Assembly (NCBI GenBank): GCA_017430985.1
Contig: JAFRLZ010000006.1
Location: 1 to 49,115 of the forward strand
Direction of reading: 5' to 3'
Length of the DNA stretch: 49,115 nt
From: Oscillospiraceae bacterium
Lineage (GTDB): Bacteria > Bacillota > Clostridia > Oscillospirales > Oscillospiraceae
The notes below the pieces were generated by a model. That model was not told where the DNA came from, ran no database searches, and saw only the letters and a list, made by a program, of their open reading frames with translations. Positions 22,577-30,749 of the stretch are shown here, in pieces. Numbering within the stretch: the first letter of the stretch is position 1; the number at the start of each line of letters is the position of its first letter. The translations under genes were made by a program, and so were the position numbers.

Positions 22577-24349
22577 ATGAACGACAGAAACACCATCATG
22601 AAGCTGCTGGCCGCCGTGCTGGCGCTGCTTCTTCTGGCCGGCTGCGGCGCCGCTGGCCCCGAGCCCACCGACGCGCCGGAGGTTTCCGCCGCACCCGCCG
22701 CCACCGCCGAGCCGGTGGTCACCCCCGCGCCCGAACCGGAGGCCGAGGTCGTCCGGGTCTCGACCGTGGACGAATTCCTCGACGCCGTCGCCCCGCATAC
22801 GACCATCCTGCTCTCCGCCGGGACCTACGACCTCTCGACCGCCTCGAACTACGGCAAGCCCTCGAACAGCGGCTGCTATGCCTGGGTCAGCGCCGTCGAC
22901 GGCTTCAGCCTCGAATTCCACAACCTCGAGGGCCTCAGCATCCTCGGCGAGGGCGCGGATCGGGTGACGATCTCCGCCGTGCCGCGCTATGCCAACGTCC
23001 TGCAGTTCGTCTCCTGCCGGGACGTGACCGTCGCGGAGCTCACCGCGGGCCACACGAAGGAGCCCGGCTTCTGCTGCGGGGGCGTGCTCAGCTTCGAGCG
23101 CTGCAGCGGCTGCACCGTGCGGCAGTGCGGGCTCTTCGGCTGCGGCACCGTCGGCGTCCAGGCCGTTGACTCCACGGCTCTGCGGGTCGAGGACACGGCC
23201 GTTTACGAGTGCAGCTACAACGCCCTCTCTCTCGTCTCCTGCGAGGATGTGCGCGTGACGGGCGGCGAGGTCTACCGCTGCGGCCGACGCGAAGAGGACG
23301 CCCGGGCGAGCAGCCTCTTTGATATACAAGACAGCAGCGGCGTGTGCATCGCCGGCCTCAGCGTCCGCGACAACTACGCCGAGCTGCTGCTGCGCGGCGA
23401 CCACAGCCCCGGCATCCTCTTCCTGTCCAACACGGTGAAGGACAACGACTTTGCCGTCCTTCTGTCTCCGCAGCGCTTCGCCCCGATCGTGGACGGCTGC
23501 CTCTTTGCCGACAATGTTCTGCAGTTCTGGTACCTCAACCCCGAGGGCGTCAAGGCCGTGGATACGGATGGCCGGGAGCTGGCGCAGGAGGAGCTCGCGG
23601 CCATGGCGCTGCGCGAGATCGACCCGGACAGCGTCTCCGCGGCCGCCTTCGGCCCCGCCGCGGCTCTGGACGTCGCGCCCGGCGCGGAGGTCACGGTCAC
23701 GACCGTGGATGAATTCCTCGCCGCCATCGGCCCCGAGCGCACGATCGTGCTCGACGGCGCGCTCTTCGACCTCAGCGCCGCATCCGGTTACGGCGTCGGC
23801 GGAGGCCTGTATTACTACTGGCAGGAGACCTACGACGGGCCCGAGCTCGTCATCGACAGCGTCAAGGGGCTGACGATCAAGGCCGCTGCCGACGATCCGA
23901 AGGCCACGACCCTCTCCGCCGTCCCGCGCTACGCCGACGTCCTCTCCTTCACGAACTGCGAGGACCTCGCGCTGATCGGCTTCACCGCGGGCCATACGAA
24001 GGAGCCCGGCTTCTGCGCCGGCGGCGTGCTGACCCTCGCCGACTGCAGCGGGATCACGCTCGACGGCATGCGTCTCTACGGCTGCGGCATCCTCGGCGTG
24101 GAGGCCAGCTGGTGCTCGGCCTTCAAGCTGATCGACACCGAGATCTACGAGTGCTCGGACGGCGGCGTTCAGATGTACTACACCAACGGGATCGAGTTCA
24201 CCGGCTGCAGCATCCGAGACGTGCCAAGTCCCGCGCTCTGCCTCGTCGTCTGCGGCGATGTAAGCTGGAACGGCGAGCCGCTGACCGCGGAGTATTACGA
24301 CATGGAGGACGGCGCGCCCGTCGAGGTCCGGTCCTATGCGGTCGGCTGA
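22577..24349 (+). CDS. Right-handed beta-helix lipoprotein with internal duplication
   Basis: 590 residues from ATG 22577 (CGGAG upstream). The signal ends in a lipobox LLAGC with C23 the lipidated cysteine, then a Pro/Ala/Glu linker to about residue 50. Two homologous halves follow. Each opens with TVDEFL, has a DLS-A-S-YG motif, the segment SAVPRYA and the identical string GHTKEPGFC, and ends in parallel beta-helix turns with regularly spaced Cys, Gly and Asn. The first copy spans about 55-355 and the second about 375-590. Such folds bind or cleave polysaccharides; no catalytic residue set is identified here. It is likely exposed at the cell surface, with its own promoter and terminator. 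Confidence 0.85.
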   Translation: MNDRNTIMKLLAAVLALLLLAGCGAAGPEPTDAPEVSAAPAATAEPVVTPAPEPEAEVVRVSTVDEFLDAVAPHTTILLSAGTYDLSTASNYGKPSNSGCYAWVSAVDGFSLEFHNLEGLSILGEGADRVTISAVPRYANVLQFVSCRDVTVAELTAGHTKEPGFCCGGVLSFERCSGCTVRQCGLFGCGTVGVQAVDSTALRVEDTAVYECSYNALSLVSCEDVRVTGGEVYRCGRREEDARASSLFDIQDSSGVCIAGLSVRDNYAELLLRGDHSPGILFLSNTVKDNDFAVLLSPQRFAPIVDGCLFADNVLQFWYLNPEGVKAVDTDGRELAQEELAAMALREIDPDSVSAAAFGPAAALDVAPGAEVTVTTVDEFLAAIGPERTIVLDGALFDLSAASGYGVGGGLYYYWQETYDGPELVIDSVKGLTIKAAADDPKATTLSAVPRYADVLSFTNCEDLALIGFTAGHTKEPGFCAGGVLTLADCSGITLDGMRLYGCGILGVEASWCSAFKLIDTEIYECSDGGVQMYYTNGIEFTGCSIRDVPSPALCLVVCGDVSWNGEPLTAEYYDMEDGAPVEVRSYAVG

Positions 24350-24366
24350 GCCGGACGGAAAAAAAT

Positions 24367-24404
24367 CGGAGCTGTGAAAAGCATCGCTTTTCACAGCTCC
24401 GTTT
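24367..24404. terminator. Bidirectional terminator between convergent genes
   Basis: Perfect 16-bp stem CGGAGCTGTGAAAAGC (24367-24382) with 24386-24401, then TTT. It lies between the beta-helix gene and the MATE gene. Confidence 0.9.
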
Positions 24405-24419
24405 CCGTTATAGGGGACT

Positions 24420-25790
24420 TTATCCCGCGCCGGGAACCGTCCGCTTCCTGAAGCGCCGATAGATCAAGGCTGAGAGCGCAGCCACGAGCACGTCGCTCAC
24501 GAACTGCGCCCAGACGACGCCGTACATGCCGAAGATCGCGTTGAGCAGGAAGAGCATCGGGATATTCACCGCCGCCCAGCGGACGACGATCAGCAGCAGC
24601 GCCTTGCCGCCGTGCCCCACCGCCTGGAAAAAATGGACGTAGATAAAGCTGAGGAACATGACGATCGTCGCCGGGGCGCGGATGCGCAGGAACTGCGCGC
24701 CGTAGCCCACGGTCGCCGCGTCGTTGAGGAAGACGCGGATCAGGTCCGGTGCGAAGATCTCGTAGAGCGCGATGCTGACCACGCCGACCGCGATGCCGAC
24801 CCGCCGCGTGAAGCGCACGATGTCGTCCATGCGGCGCAGGTCGCCCGCAGAATAGTTGTAGGCGGCCAGGGGCACCATGCCGAGGCAGAGGCCGATGCCC
24901 ACGTTGAGCGGCAGACGCTCCACCTTGAGCACGATCCCGACGGCGGCCAGCGCCATGTCGCTGTAGGAGGCCATGAGCCGGTCGATCACGATATAGTCCA
25001 GATCGAAAAGGAAGGGGCCGGCGGCTGCGGGCAGACCCACGGCGAAGAAGGAGCGCAGATCCTCCTTTTCGGGGAGACCCACGCGCTGCGAGAGCGTGAG
25101 CACCGGGTTTTTCAGCCGGGCGATCACGATGAAAAAGTAGACGAGGATGATGTAGTTCGACAGGGCCGTGGCGATCCCGGCGCCGAGGATTTCATGGCCG
25201 GGCGGCAGCAGCACGAACATGAACAGCGGATCGAGAAAGATGTTGATGACGCCGCCCATCGACACGCCGAAGCCCGCCTGCTTCGAGCAGCCGACGTTCC
25301 GGAGGAGGTTGCCCATGGTCATGCCCAGCACCGTCGGCGGCGCGCCGCAGACGATGACGCAGAGCGCGTACTGCCGCGCATAGCGGAAGGTCTCGTCGCT
25401 CGCGCCGAGCAGGCGCAGCAGCGGCGCCATGAAGAGCGCCGTCAGCCCCGCGAAAAGCAGGCCGCCCAGCAGCGAAAAGCGCAGCGAGAAGGAGGCCACC
25501 CTGCGCGCTTCCTCCCCCCGCTGGCGGCCGAGCAGGCGCGCCACCAGCGTGCCGCCGCCGACGCCCGCGATGTTGGCCACCGCGATGCAGACGTTGTAGA
25601 TCGGCAGGATCAGCGAGGCGCCCGCTACCATATAGGGGTCGTTGGCACGGCCGATGAAGAAGGTGTCGGCCATGTTGTAGATGAGGATGATGAGCTGCGC
25701 GACGATCGTGGGCACGGCCATGGTCAGCACGGCCTTCGGCACGGGCATGCGCTCGAACAGCTCGATGTTGTCTCTGTATTCCCGGTCCAT
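24420..25790 (-). CDS. MATE family efflux transporter
   Basis: 456 residues, the normal size, from ATG 25790 after GGGAGAAGGG. Twelve hydrophobic helices in two related halves carry family features: the first helix with TIVAQLIILIYNMADTFFIG, GVGGGTLVARLLG, and a second-half LPAAAGPFLFDLD. These proteins export cationic drugs or metabolites in exchange for sodium or protons. The substrate is not predictable. The gene stands alone with a good promoter and is convergent with the beta-helix gene. Confidence 0.95.
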   Translation of the reverse strand: MDREYRDNIELFERMPVPKAVLTMAVPTIVAQLIILIYNMADTFFIGRANDPYMVAGASLILPIYNVCIAVANIAGVGGGTLVARLLGRQRGEEARRVASFSLRFSLLGGLLFAGLTALFMAPLLRLLGASDETFRYARQYALCVIVCGAPPTVLGMTMGNLLRNVGCSKQAGFGVSMGGVINIFLDPLFMFVLLPPGHEILGAGIATALSNYIILVYFFIVIARLKNPVLTLSQRVGLPEKEDLRSFFAVGLPAAAGPFLFDLDYIVIDRLMASYSDMALAAVGIVLKVERLPLNVGIGLCLGMVPLAAYNYSAGDLRRMDDIVRFTRRVGIAVGVVSIALYEIFAPDLIRVFLNDAATVGYGAQFLRIRAPATIVMFLSFIYVHFFQAVGHGGKALLLIVVRWAAVNIPMLFLLNAIFGMYGVVWAQFVSDVLVAALSALIYRRFRKRTVPGAG

Positions 25791-25830
25791 AGAAAGGCCC
25801 TTCTCCCGCAGTTACTCTTTCATCAGGACG

Positions 25831-25859
25831 ATTATAGCATGAACGCCTCCCCCGGGCAA
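25831..25859 (-). promoter_or_regulatory. Promoter of the MATE gene
   Basis: Minus-strand TTGCCC (25854-25859), 17-base spacer, TATAAT (25831-25836). Confidence 0.8.
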
Positions 25860-25903
25860 GAGCGGCGGAGTTCAGTTTTTCCCCGGGAAAAGTACAAATG
25901 TGA

Positions 25904-25932
25904 TTGTCCTCGGCGGCCGATTGTGTTATTAT
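25904..25932 (+). promoter_or_regulatory. Promoter of the FecR-domain gene
   Basis: TTGTCC (25904-25909), 17-base spacer, TATTAT (25927-25932). Confidence 0.65.
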
Positions 25933-25988
25933 TATCATTCCATGGGATCATGGGAAAAACACCGACTCGTCGAAAAGAGGTGTACGCG

Positions 25989-27689
25989 ATGAAGATGAAT
26001 AAGAAAACGGGCTTGATCCAGGTCTGCGCCGCGGTCTTTCTGATCCTGGCCGTGGCGATTGGCGTTTTCCTTTTGCGGGATCGTGCTGAACCCTCCGCCG
26101 CCGCAATACAGCCCATAAATGCAGCCCCGTCGGAAAACGGAGCGCCCGTGCCTCTCGGCAGCGTCAGGCTGATCCGTTCCGGAAGCGCGCTGAAGACCGA
26201 GGCCGACAGCTATGTGGAGCCTTCCGCCTCCACGATACAGGTCATGCACTTTGCCGGAGACGTGACCCTGGAAGAAAACGGGGCGTCCGTGCCTTTCGGC
26301 AGCGACATGCCGATCCGTTCCGGAGTCATGCTGAAGACCGGTGCGGACAGCTATGTGGACCTGAAGCTGGATGAAACGAAGGCGGTCGGGCTCGATGAGA
26401 ACAGCAGCGCCGTTTTCTGGCAGGAAGGGCAAAGTCTGCGCGTCGAGCTGAGCGAGGGCGGGCTGTATTTCTATACGACCGAGGCGCTTGCAGAGGACGA
26501 AGCCTTTGTCATCCAGACGCAGACCGCAGCGGTCGATATCCGCGGCACATCGGGATATATCAGCGCAAACAGTAAAGAGGTCGCCATCACGCTGACGGCG
26601 GGGGCTCTGGATTTTGAGCTCACAGATCCGGAGTCCGGAGAATCAAGAACGTTCCATCAGGACGTAGGGACGACCGTGGTCTATTCCCTGCAAGAGATCG
26701 CCGCGATCGTCTCGGGCAGCAAGAGCGAAGAAACAAAAGAAATCACGACTTGGGAAGACATCCCGGGACTTCTGGCGCTGCGGCTGGTTGAAAATGCGGT
26801 GATCCTGGAGCGCGCGGTGGAAGAAAGCGGTCTCTCCGTCGTATATTTTGAAACGGCGGCCGAGAACAAAAGCTCAGAATCAGAGAATGCATCGGCTCCG
26901 CCCGCGCAGATGGCGGCGTTCAAAAGGTCTGCCGAGACCAACGCGCAGATCATAAAGCGTCTGGAGGCGCAGGATCCGCTCGCCGGCAGGGTGCCGGCGT
27001 CGGCGCCGTCCATCGCCGCGGCCCCGGCAGCGTCGTCGGAAATCACTTCCGCCCCCAGCGGCAACAGCGGCCCTGCCGACACGGGCAACGACGATCCGTG
27101 CGCAGTCAACGGTCACAGCTATGGCGAGTGGGAGGTCACGACCGAACCGTATCCGGTGTATAACGGAGAGCTCTTCGCCTGGCATGTCGGCACGAAGACC
27201 AGGACCTGCTCACGATGCAGCAAAACGGAGGATGAGCCGATCCTCGTAACGCCGCTCCTCATGCACGAGATCTTTGGCGAAGTCACGACGCTGCCTGTCG
27301 ACTTTTTCTCCGACTACGGCTCTGCGCCTCCGGCCGACGACCTGACGCTTGAGGAATTCGGCACGCCGTTCTGGGCCGTCTCGCCGCCGGATCCCGAGGA
27401 TCCGGGCATCTGGTGCGAGCTGGACAACGCCTCGATCGAATGGGTCGGCGGCGGCACGCTCGTGGCCTCGCTTCAGGACGGCAGCACGGTACAGATCTCC
27501 ATCACGGTACCGGAGGAAATGAAGGAGCTGTACGAGGATACCCTTGTCTCGATCCTTGTGACCGGCGTTCATGAACACGTCTGGGCAGAAGCCGCCGGCG
27601 AAGATCCCGGCGCATCGATCACCTACTGTACGATCTGTGGGCAGACGGCAGAGGAAGAGGATCCGCCTTTCGCAGGGCTGGATTCGTAA
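25989..27689 (+). CDS. FecR-domain surface protein with duplicated N-terminal segment
   Basis: 566 residues from ATG 25989 (AGAGG 8 bases upstream). A signal anchor (LIQVCAAVFLILAVAIGVFLL) is followed by a FecR domain, about residues 75-240: AGDVTLEENGASVPFG, GADSYVDLKLDE and a later TAAVDIRGTSGYIS are typical. In Gram-negatives FecR relays iron signals, but in Firmicutes such domains sit in surface proteins of unknown role. Ahead of the domain is a partial copy of its own first strands, from EPSAAAIQPINA to TEADSYV. The C-terminal part has two short Cys-pair motifs with His (HSYGEWEVT...CSRCSK and HEHVWAEA...CTICGQ), a repeat seen in many Clostridial surface proteins. Codon use seems somewhat less GC-rich than in its neighbours. 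Confidence 0.8.
   Translation: MKMNKKTGLIQVCAAVFLILAVAIGVFLLRDRAEPSAAAIQPINAAPSENGAPVPLGSVRLIRSGSALKTEADSYVEPSASTIQVMHFAGDVTLEENGASVPFGSDMPIRSGVMLKTGADSYVDLKLDETKAVGLDENSSAVFWQEGQSLRVELSEGGLYFYTTEALAEDEAFVIQTQTAAVDIRGTSGYISANSKEVAITLTAGALDFELTDPESGESRTFHQDVGTTVVYSLQEIAAIVSGSKSEETKEITTWEDIPGLLALRLVENAVILERAVEESGLSVVYFETAAENKSSESENASAPPAQMAAFKRSAETNAQIIKRLEAQDPLAGRVPASAPSIAAAPAASSEITSAPSGNSGPADTGNDDPCAVNGHSYGEWEVTTEPYPVYNGELFAWHVGTKTRTCSRCSKTEDEPILVTPLLMHEIFGEVTTLPVDFFSDYGSAPPADDLTLEEFGTPFWAVSPPDPEDPGIWCELDNASIEWVGGGTLVASLQDGSTVQISITVPEEMKELYEDTLVSILVTGVHEHVWAEAAGEDPGASITYCTICGQTAEEEDPPFAGLDS
26088..26360 (+). repeat. Imperfect tandem duplication inside the FecR-domain gene
   Basis: Unit one starts at 26088 (GAACCCTCCGCC) and unit two at 26217 (GAGCCTTCCGCC). 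They share GAAAACGG-GCG-CCGTGCCT, GATCCGTTCCGGA and GCTGAAGACCG blocks. Unit two carries 12 extra bases (four codons), so the frame is kept. Confidence 0.8.
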
Positions 27690-27760
27690 ATCGGCAAGCG
27701 CTCCCCTTTTGAACCCGGAGCGGCCCGTTTCCCCTTCAAGCCGCCTGTCTCCGCTGCGCG

Positions 27761-27804
27761 CACAGAGGCGTCCCATCCTGCGATGGGGCGCCTCTGTGCT
27801 CTTT
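27761..27804 (+). terminator. Terminator of the FecR-domain gene
   Basis: CACAGAGGCGTCCCATC pairs with GATGGGGCGCCTCTGTG, with one mismatch, and is followed by CTCTTTT. The remainder of the 319-base gap (27690-28008) holds the next promoter and a short leader hairpin, CGGGC/GCCCG, at about 27960-27979; I see nothing else there. Confidence 0.85.
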
Positions 27805-27915
27805 TATTCGTCTTTCCTGCCGCTCAGGCAGAGATAAGCGTCCCGCTCTGGCCGCGAAGGGCCTCTGCGGGCTCCGCCGATCTCTCTTTGTAAGCCGCGC
27901 CGGGAAAAAGCCTCA

Positions 27916-27944
27916 TTGACTTTTCCTGTCAAAACAGATACACT
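27916..27944 (+). promoter_or_regulatory. Promoter of the Fe-S/FAD oxidoreductase gene
   Basis: TTGACT (27916-27921), 17-base spacer, TACACT (27939-27944). Confidence 0.72.
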
Positions 27945-28008
27945 ACAAAATGGAGAGGATCGGGCAAAAGCGCCCGGATCAACGGGGATTAATCAAGGAG
28001 GGGTTTCT

Positions 28009-30618
28009 TTGGAAGTCAGAGAAAATCTGATCAAGCTGTGTGAAAAGATCAACGACGGCCACTACAAGATCACGCCCGACTGCGCGGAGTACCGGGTCTT
28101 CGAGAAATGGATCACCGACGAGCAGATCAGCGTCATGCTCGCGCTGACCAGCATGAAGCCGGCCTTCGTGCCCTTTATCGCGCGCAAGGCCAAGCTCAGC
28201 AAGCAGCGCACCCGCGAGGTGCTCCATGAGCTGACGGACATCGGTCTCGTCGTGCAGGTCGTCGTGCCGAAGGTGGGGCTGGAGATCTATCTGCTGCCGC
28301 CCTACACGCCCGGCATTTTCGAGTTCCTGCTCGTCAACGAGAAGTTCTGCCTTGCGCATCCCGAGATCCCGTACGCCTTCCACCAGCACGCGACCACCAG
28401 CCAGATCGAGCACGCGCCGACGACGCCGATGGGCGCCGGCATCATGCGCGTCATCCCGGTGGAGAGCGCCATCCCCGCCGGCACCGAGCAGATCGACAAC
28501 GAGCGCTGCAGCAAGTACATCGAGGACAACGACGGCCACATGAGCATCACGCCCTGCCAGTGCCGCCGCGTGCGCCGTCTGATGGGCGAGGGCGCCGGCG
28601 ATCTCGACGAGGGCTACTGCATCTTCATGGGCCACGTCGCGGACATGTTCAACCGCACCGGCAAGGGCAAGCCCGTGTCCGTGGAGGACGCCAAGGCGCT
28701 CATCAAAAAGGCCGAGGAGCGCGGCTGCGTCCACCAGATCACGACGCTGCACCAGGGCGAGACCTTCGCCATCTGCAACTGCATGACGGAGAGCTGCCTG
28801 GCTCTCGGCGTCACGCAGTACTACAACACGCCCGACACCTCCGCCAGCAACTATGTGGCCGAGATCGACCCCGAAAAGTGCGTGGCCTGCGGCCAGTGCA
28901 CCGATCACTGCGCCAACAACGCCATCCAGATGGGTCAGAAGCTCTGCGCGAAGACGCCCATCGAGCACAAGCCCATGGAAAAGCCCGACGATATCGAGTG
29001 GACGCCGGAGCACTGGAACGTGGAGCACCGCACCAACCGCGAATACATCGCGCCCGAGGGCACCGCGCCCTGCAAGACCGCCTGCCCCGCGCACATCGCC
29101 GTGCAGGGCTATCTGAAGCTCGCCGCGCAGGGCCGTTACCTCGACGCGCTGGAGCTCATCAAGAAGGAGAACCCCTTCCCCGCCGTCTGCGGCCGCATCT
29201 GCAACCGCAAGTGCGAGGACGTCTGCACCCGCGGCGATATCGACCGCGCCGTCGCCATCGACGAGGTCAAGAAGTTCATCGCCGACCGCGAGCTCGACCG
29301 CGACAGCCGCTTCGTGCCGAAAAAGCTCTACGACTACAGCGACAAGAAGGTCGCGATCATCGGTGCCGGCCCCGCGGGCCTCAGCTGCGCCTACTTCCTT
29401 GCCGCCGACAACTACAAGGTCACCGTGTTCGACAAGAACGAGCAGCCCGGCGGCATGCTGCGCTACGGCATCCCGTCCTTCCGCCTTGAGAAGCCCGTGC
29501 TGGACGCCGAGATCGACGTGCTCAAGGAGCTCGGCGTGATCTTCCGCTGCGGCGTGGAGGTCGGTCGGGACGTCACGATCCAGCAGCTGCGCGAGCAGGG
29601 CTTTGAGGCCTTCTATCTCGCCGTCGGCGCGCAGAAGAGCGCCGCGCTCGGCATCCCGGGCGAGGAGCTCGAGGGCGTCTGGGGCGGCATCGACTTCCTG
29701 CGCGAGGTCAACGCCGGCGCGCGTCCCGCGCTCGGAAAGAAGGTCGTCGTGATCGGCGGCGGCAACGTCGCGATGGACGTCGCGCGCACCGCCGTGCGCC
29801 TCGGCGCCGAGGTCACCGTGGCCTACCGCCGCAAGGAGAGCGACATGCCCGCCGATCCCGCCGAGGTCGCCGAGGCGAAGGAAGAGGGCGTGAAGTTCCT
29901 CTTCGAGCACAGGCCCGTCGAGATTGAGGGCCGGGACGGCAAGGTCGCCGCGCTCGTCTGCGAGGGCGACAGGAAGATCGAGTGCGACGCGATCCTCGCC
30001 GCCATCGGCCAGCGCATCGAGCTGGGCGGGCTGGACCTGGGCGAGCTCAAGGTCGACGAGAAGGGCCGCGTGCTGGCCGACGAGGTCACCTACCAGACCG
30101 CGCAGCCCGATATCTTCGTCGGCGGCGACGCGCTCACCGGGCCGAAGTTCGCCATCGACGCCATCGCGCAGGGCAAGCAGGCCGCCATCTCCATCCACCG
30201 CTACGTACACCCGGGCCAGAGCCTCGTGATCGGCCGCGACCGTCTCAGCTACCGCGCCTTCGACAAGGAGAACGTGGACTTCGATACGGTCAAGCGCGAC
30301 TACGACGCCACCGCGCGCCAGGTGCCCGGCAGGGACGAGGCGAAGGCCTCCTCCTTCCGCGACGACCGCAGGACCTTCACCGAGGAGCAGCTCAAGAAGG
30401 AGACCGCCCGCTGCCTCGGCTGCGGCGCGTCCTTCGTCGATCCCAACAAGTGCCTCGGCTGCGGCGTGTGCACCACCCGCTGCAAGTTTGACGCGGTCCA
30501 TCTCCGCAAGCGCACCCATGTGGAGAGCATCGACTACTTCGACCGCCCGAAGGTGCTGCCCGAGTTCATCGCCGAGCGCGAGAAGAAGATCCAGATCCGC
30601 AAGATGCGCGAGCAGTAA
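28009..30618 (+). CDS. Large Fe-S/FAD NAD(P)H-dependent oxidoreductase (GltD-like core)
   Basis: 869 residues from TTG 28009, set by AAGGAGGGG just upstream. Residues 1-110 resemble a winged helix (KLSKQRTREVLHELTDIGLV). Residues 165-280 form a cysteine-containing region with CQCRR and CNCMTESC. A ferredoxin-type cluster starts at C291 (CVACGQCTDHC). Residues 355-440 are the helical GltD-like Fe-S domain (CKTACPAHI, CGRICNRKCEDVC). The FAD-binding loop GAGPAG begins at G452, and the NAD(P)H-binding GGGNVA begins at G583. A final ferredoxin domain starts near C802 (CLGCG...CLGCGVCTTRC). It would move electrons between NAD(P)H, flavin and several Fe-S centres in the cytosol. The partner is unknown. 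It is monocistronic, strongly expressed by its signals, and its codon use is highly biased. Confidence 0.88.
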   Translation: MEVRENLIKLCEKINDGHYKITPDCAEYRVFEKWITDEQISVMLALTSMKPAFVPFIARKAKLSKQRTREVLHELTDIGLVVQVVVPKVGLEIYLLPPYTPGIFEFLLVNEKFCLAHPEIPYAFHQHATTSQIEHAPTTPMGAGIMRVIPVESAIPAGTEQIDNERCSKYIEDNDGHMSITPCQCRRVRRLMGEGAGDLDEGYCIFMGHVADMFNRTGKGKPVSVEDAKALIKKAEERGCVHQITTLHQGETFAICNCMTESCLALGVTQYYNTPDTSASNYVAEIDPEKCVACGQCTDHCANNAIQMGQKLCAKTPIEHKPMEKPDDIEWTPEHWNVEHRTNREYIAPEGTAPCKTACPAHIAVQGYLKLAAQGRYLDALELIKKENPFPAVCGRICNRKCEDVCTRGDIDRAVAIDEVKKFIADRELDRDSRFVPKKLYDYSDKKVAIIGAGPAGLSCAYFLAADNYKVTVFDKNEQPGGMLRYGIPSFRLEKPVLDAEIDVLKELGVIFRCGVEVGRDVTIQQLREQGFEAFYLAVGAQKSAALGIPGEELEGVWGGIDFLREVNAGARPALGKKVVVIGGGNVAMDVARTAVRLGAEVTVAYRRKESDMPADPAEVAEAKEEGVKFLFEHRPVEIEGRDGKVAALVCEGDRKIECDAILAAIGQRIELGGLDLGELKVDEKGRVLADEVTYQTAQPDIFVGGDALTGPKFAIDAIAQGKQAAISIHRYVHPGQSLVIGRDRLSYRAFDKENVDFDTVKRDYDATARQVPGRDEAKASSFRDDRRTFTEEQLKKETARCLGCGASFVDPNKCLGCGVCTTRCKFDAVHLRKRTHVESIDYFDRPKVLPEFIAEREKKIQIRKMREQ

Positions 30619-30630
30619 GCTCATCCGTTC

Positions 30631-30665
30631 AAAAGCGCAGCCGCTTTCAGCGGCCGCGCTTTTTT
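30631..30665 (+). terminator. Terminator of the oxidoreductase gene
   Basis: AAAAGCGCAGCCGCT pairs with AGCGGCCGCGCTTTT, with one mismatch, followed by a T run. Confidence 0.88.
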
Positions 30666-30680
30666 GCCGTCTTCTTCGTC

Positions 30681-30710
30681 TTGACAAGCTCCGCCCCTTT
30701 GCACTACACT
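30681..30710 (+). promoter_or_regulatory. Promoter of the phosphodiester glycosidase-like gene
   Basis: TTGACA (30681-30686), 18-base spacer, TACACT (30705-30710). Confidence 0.7.
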
Positions 30711-30749
30711 TGAAGCACTGCAACGTTTTGACAAAAGGAGACCCGAGCC

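Noticed and set aside
22502..24394. A 630-codon minus-strand open frame opposite the beta-helix lipoprotein
   Set aside because: No start signal, low-complexity Ala/Val/Glu composition, and the plus strand has signal peptide, promoter and terminator.
24612..25988. Upstream extension of the FecR-domain gene through the MATE gene
   Set aside because: The open frame is continuous, but the signal anchor, ribosome site and promoter all place the start at 25989.
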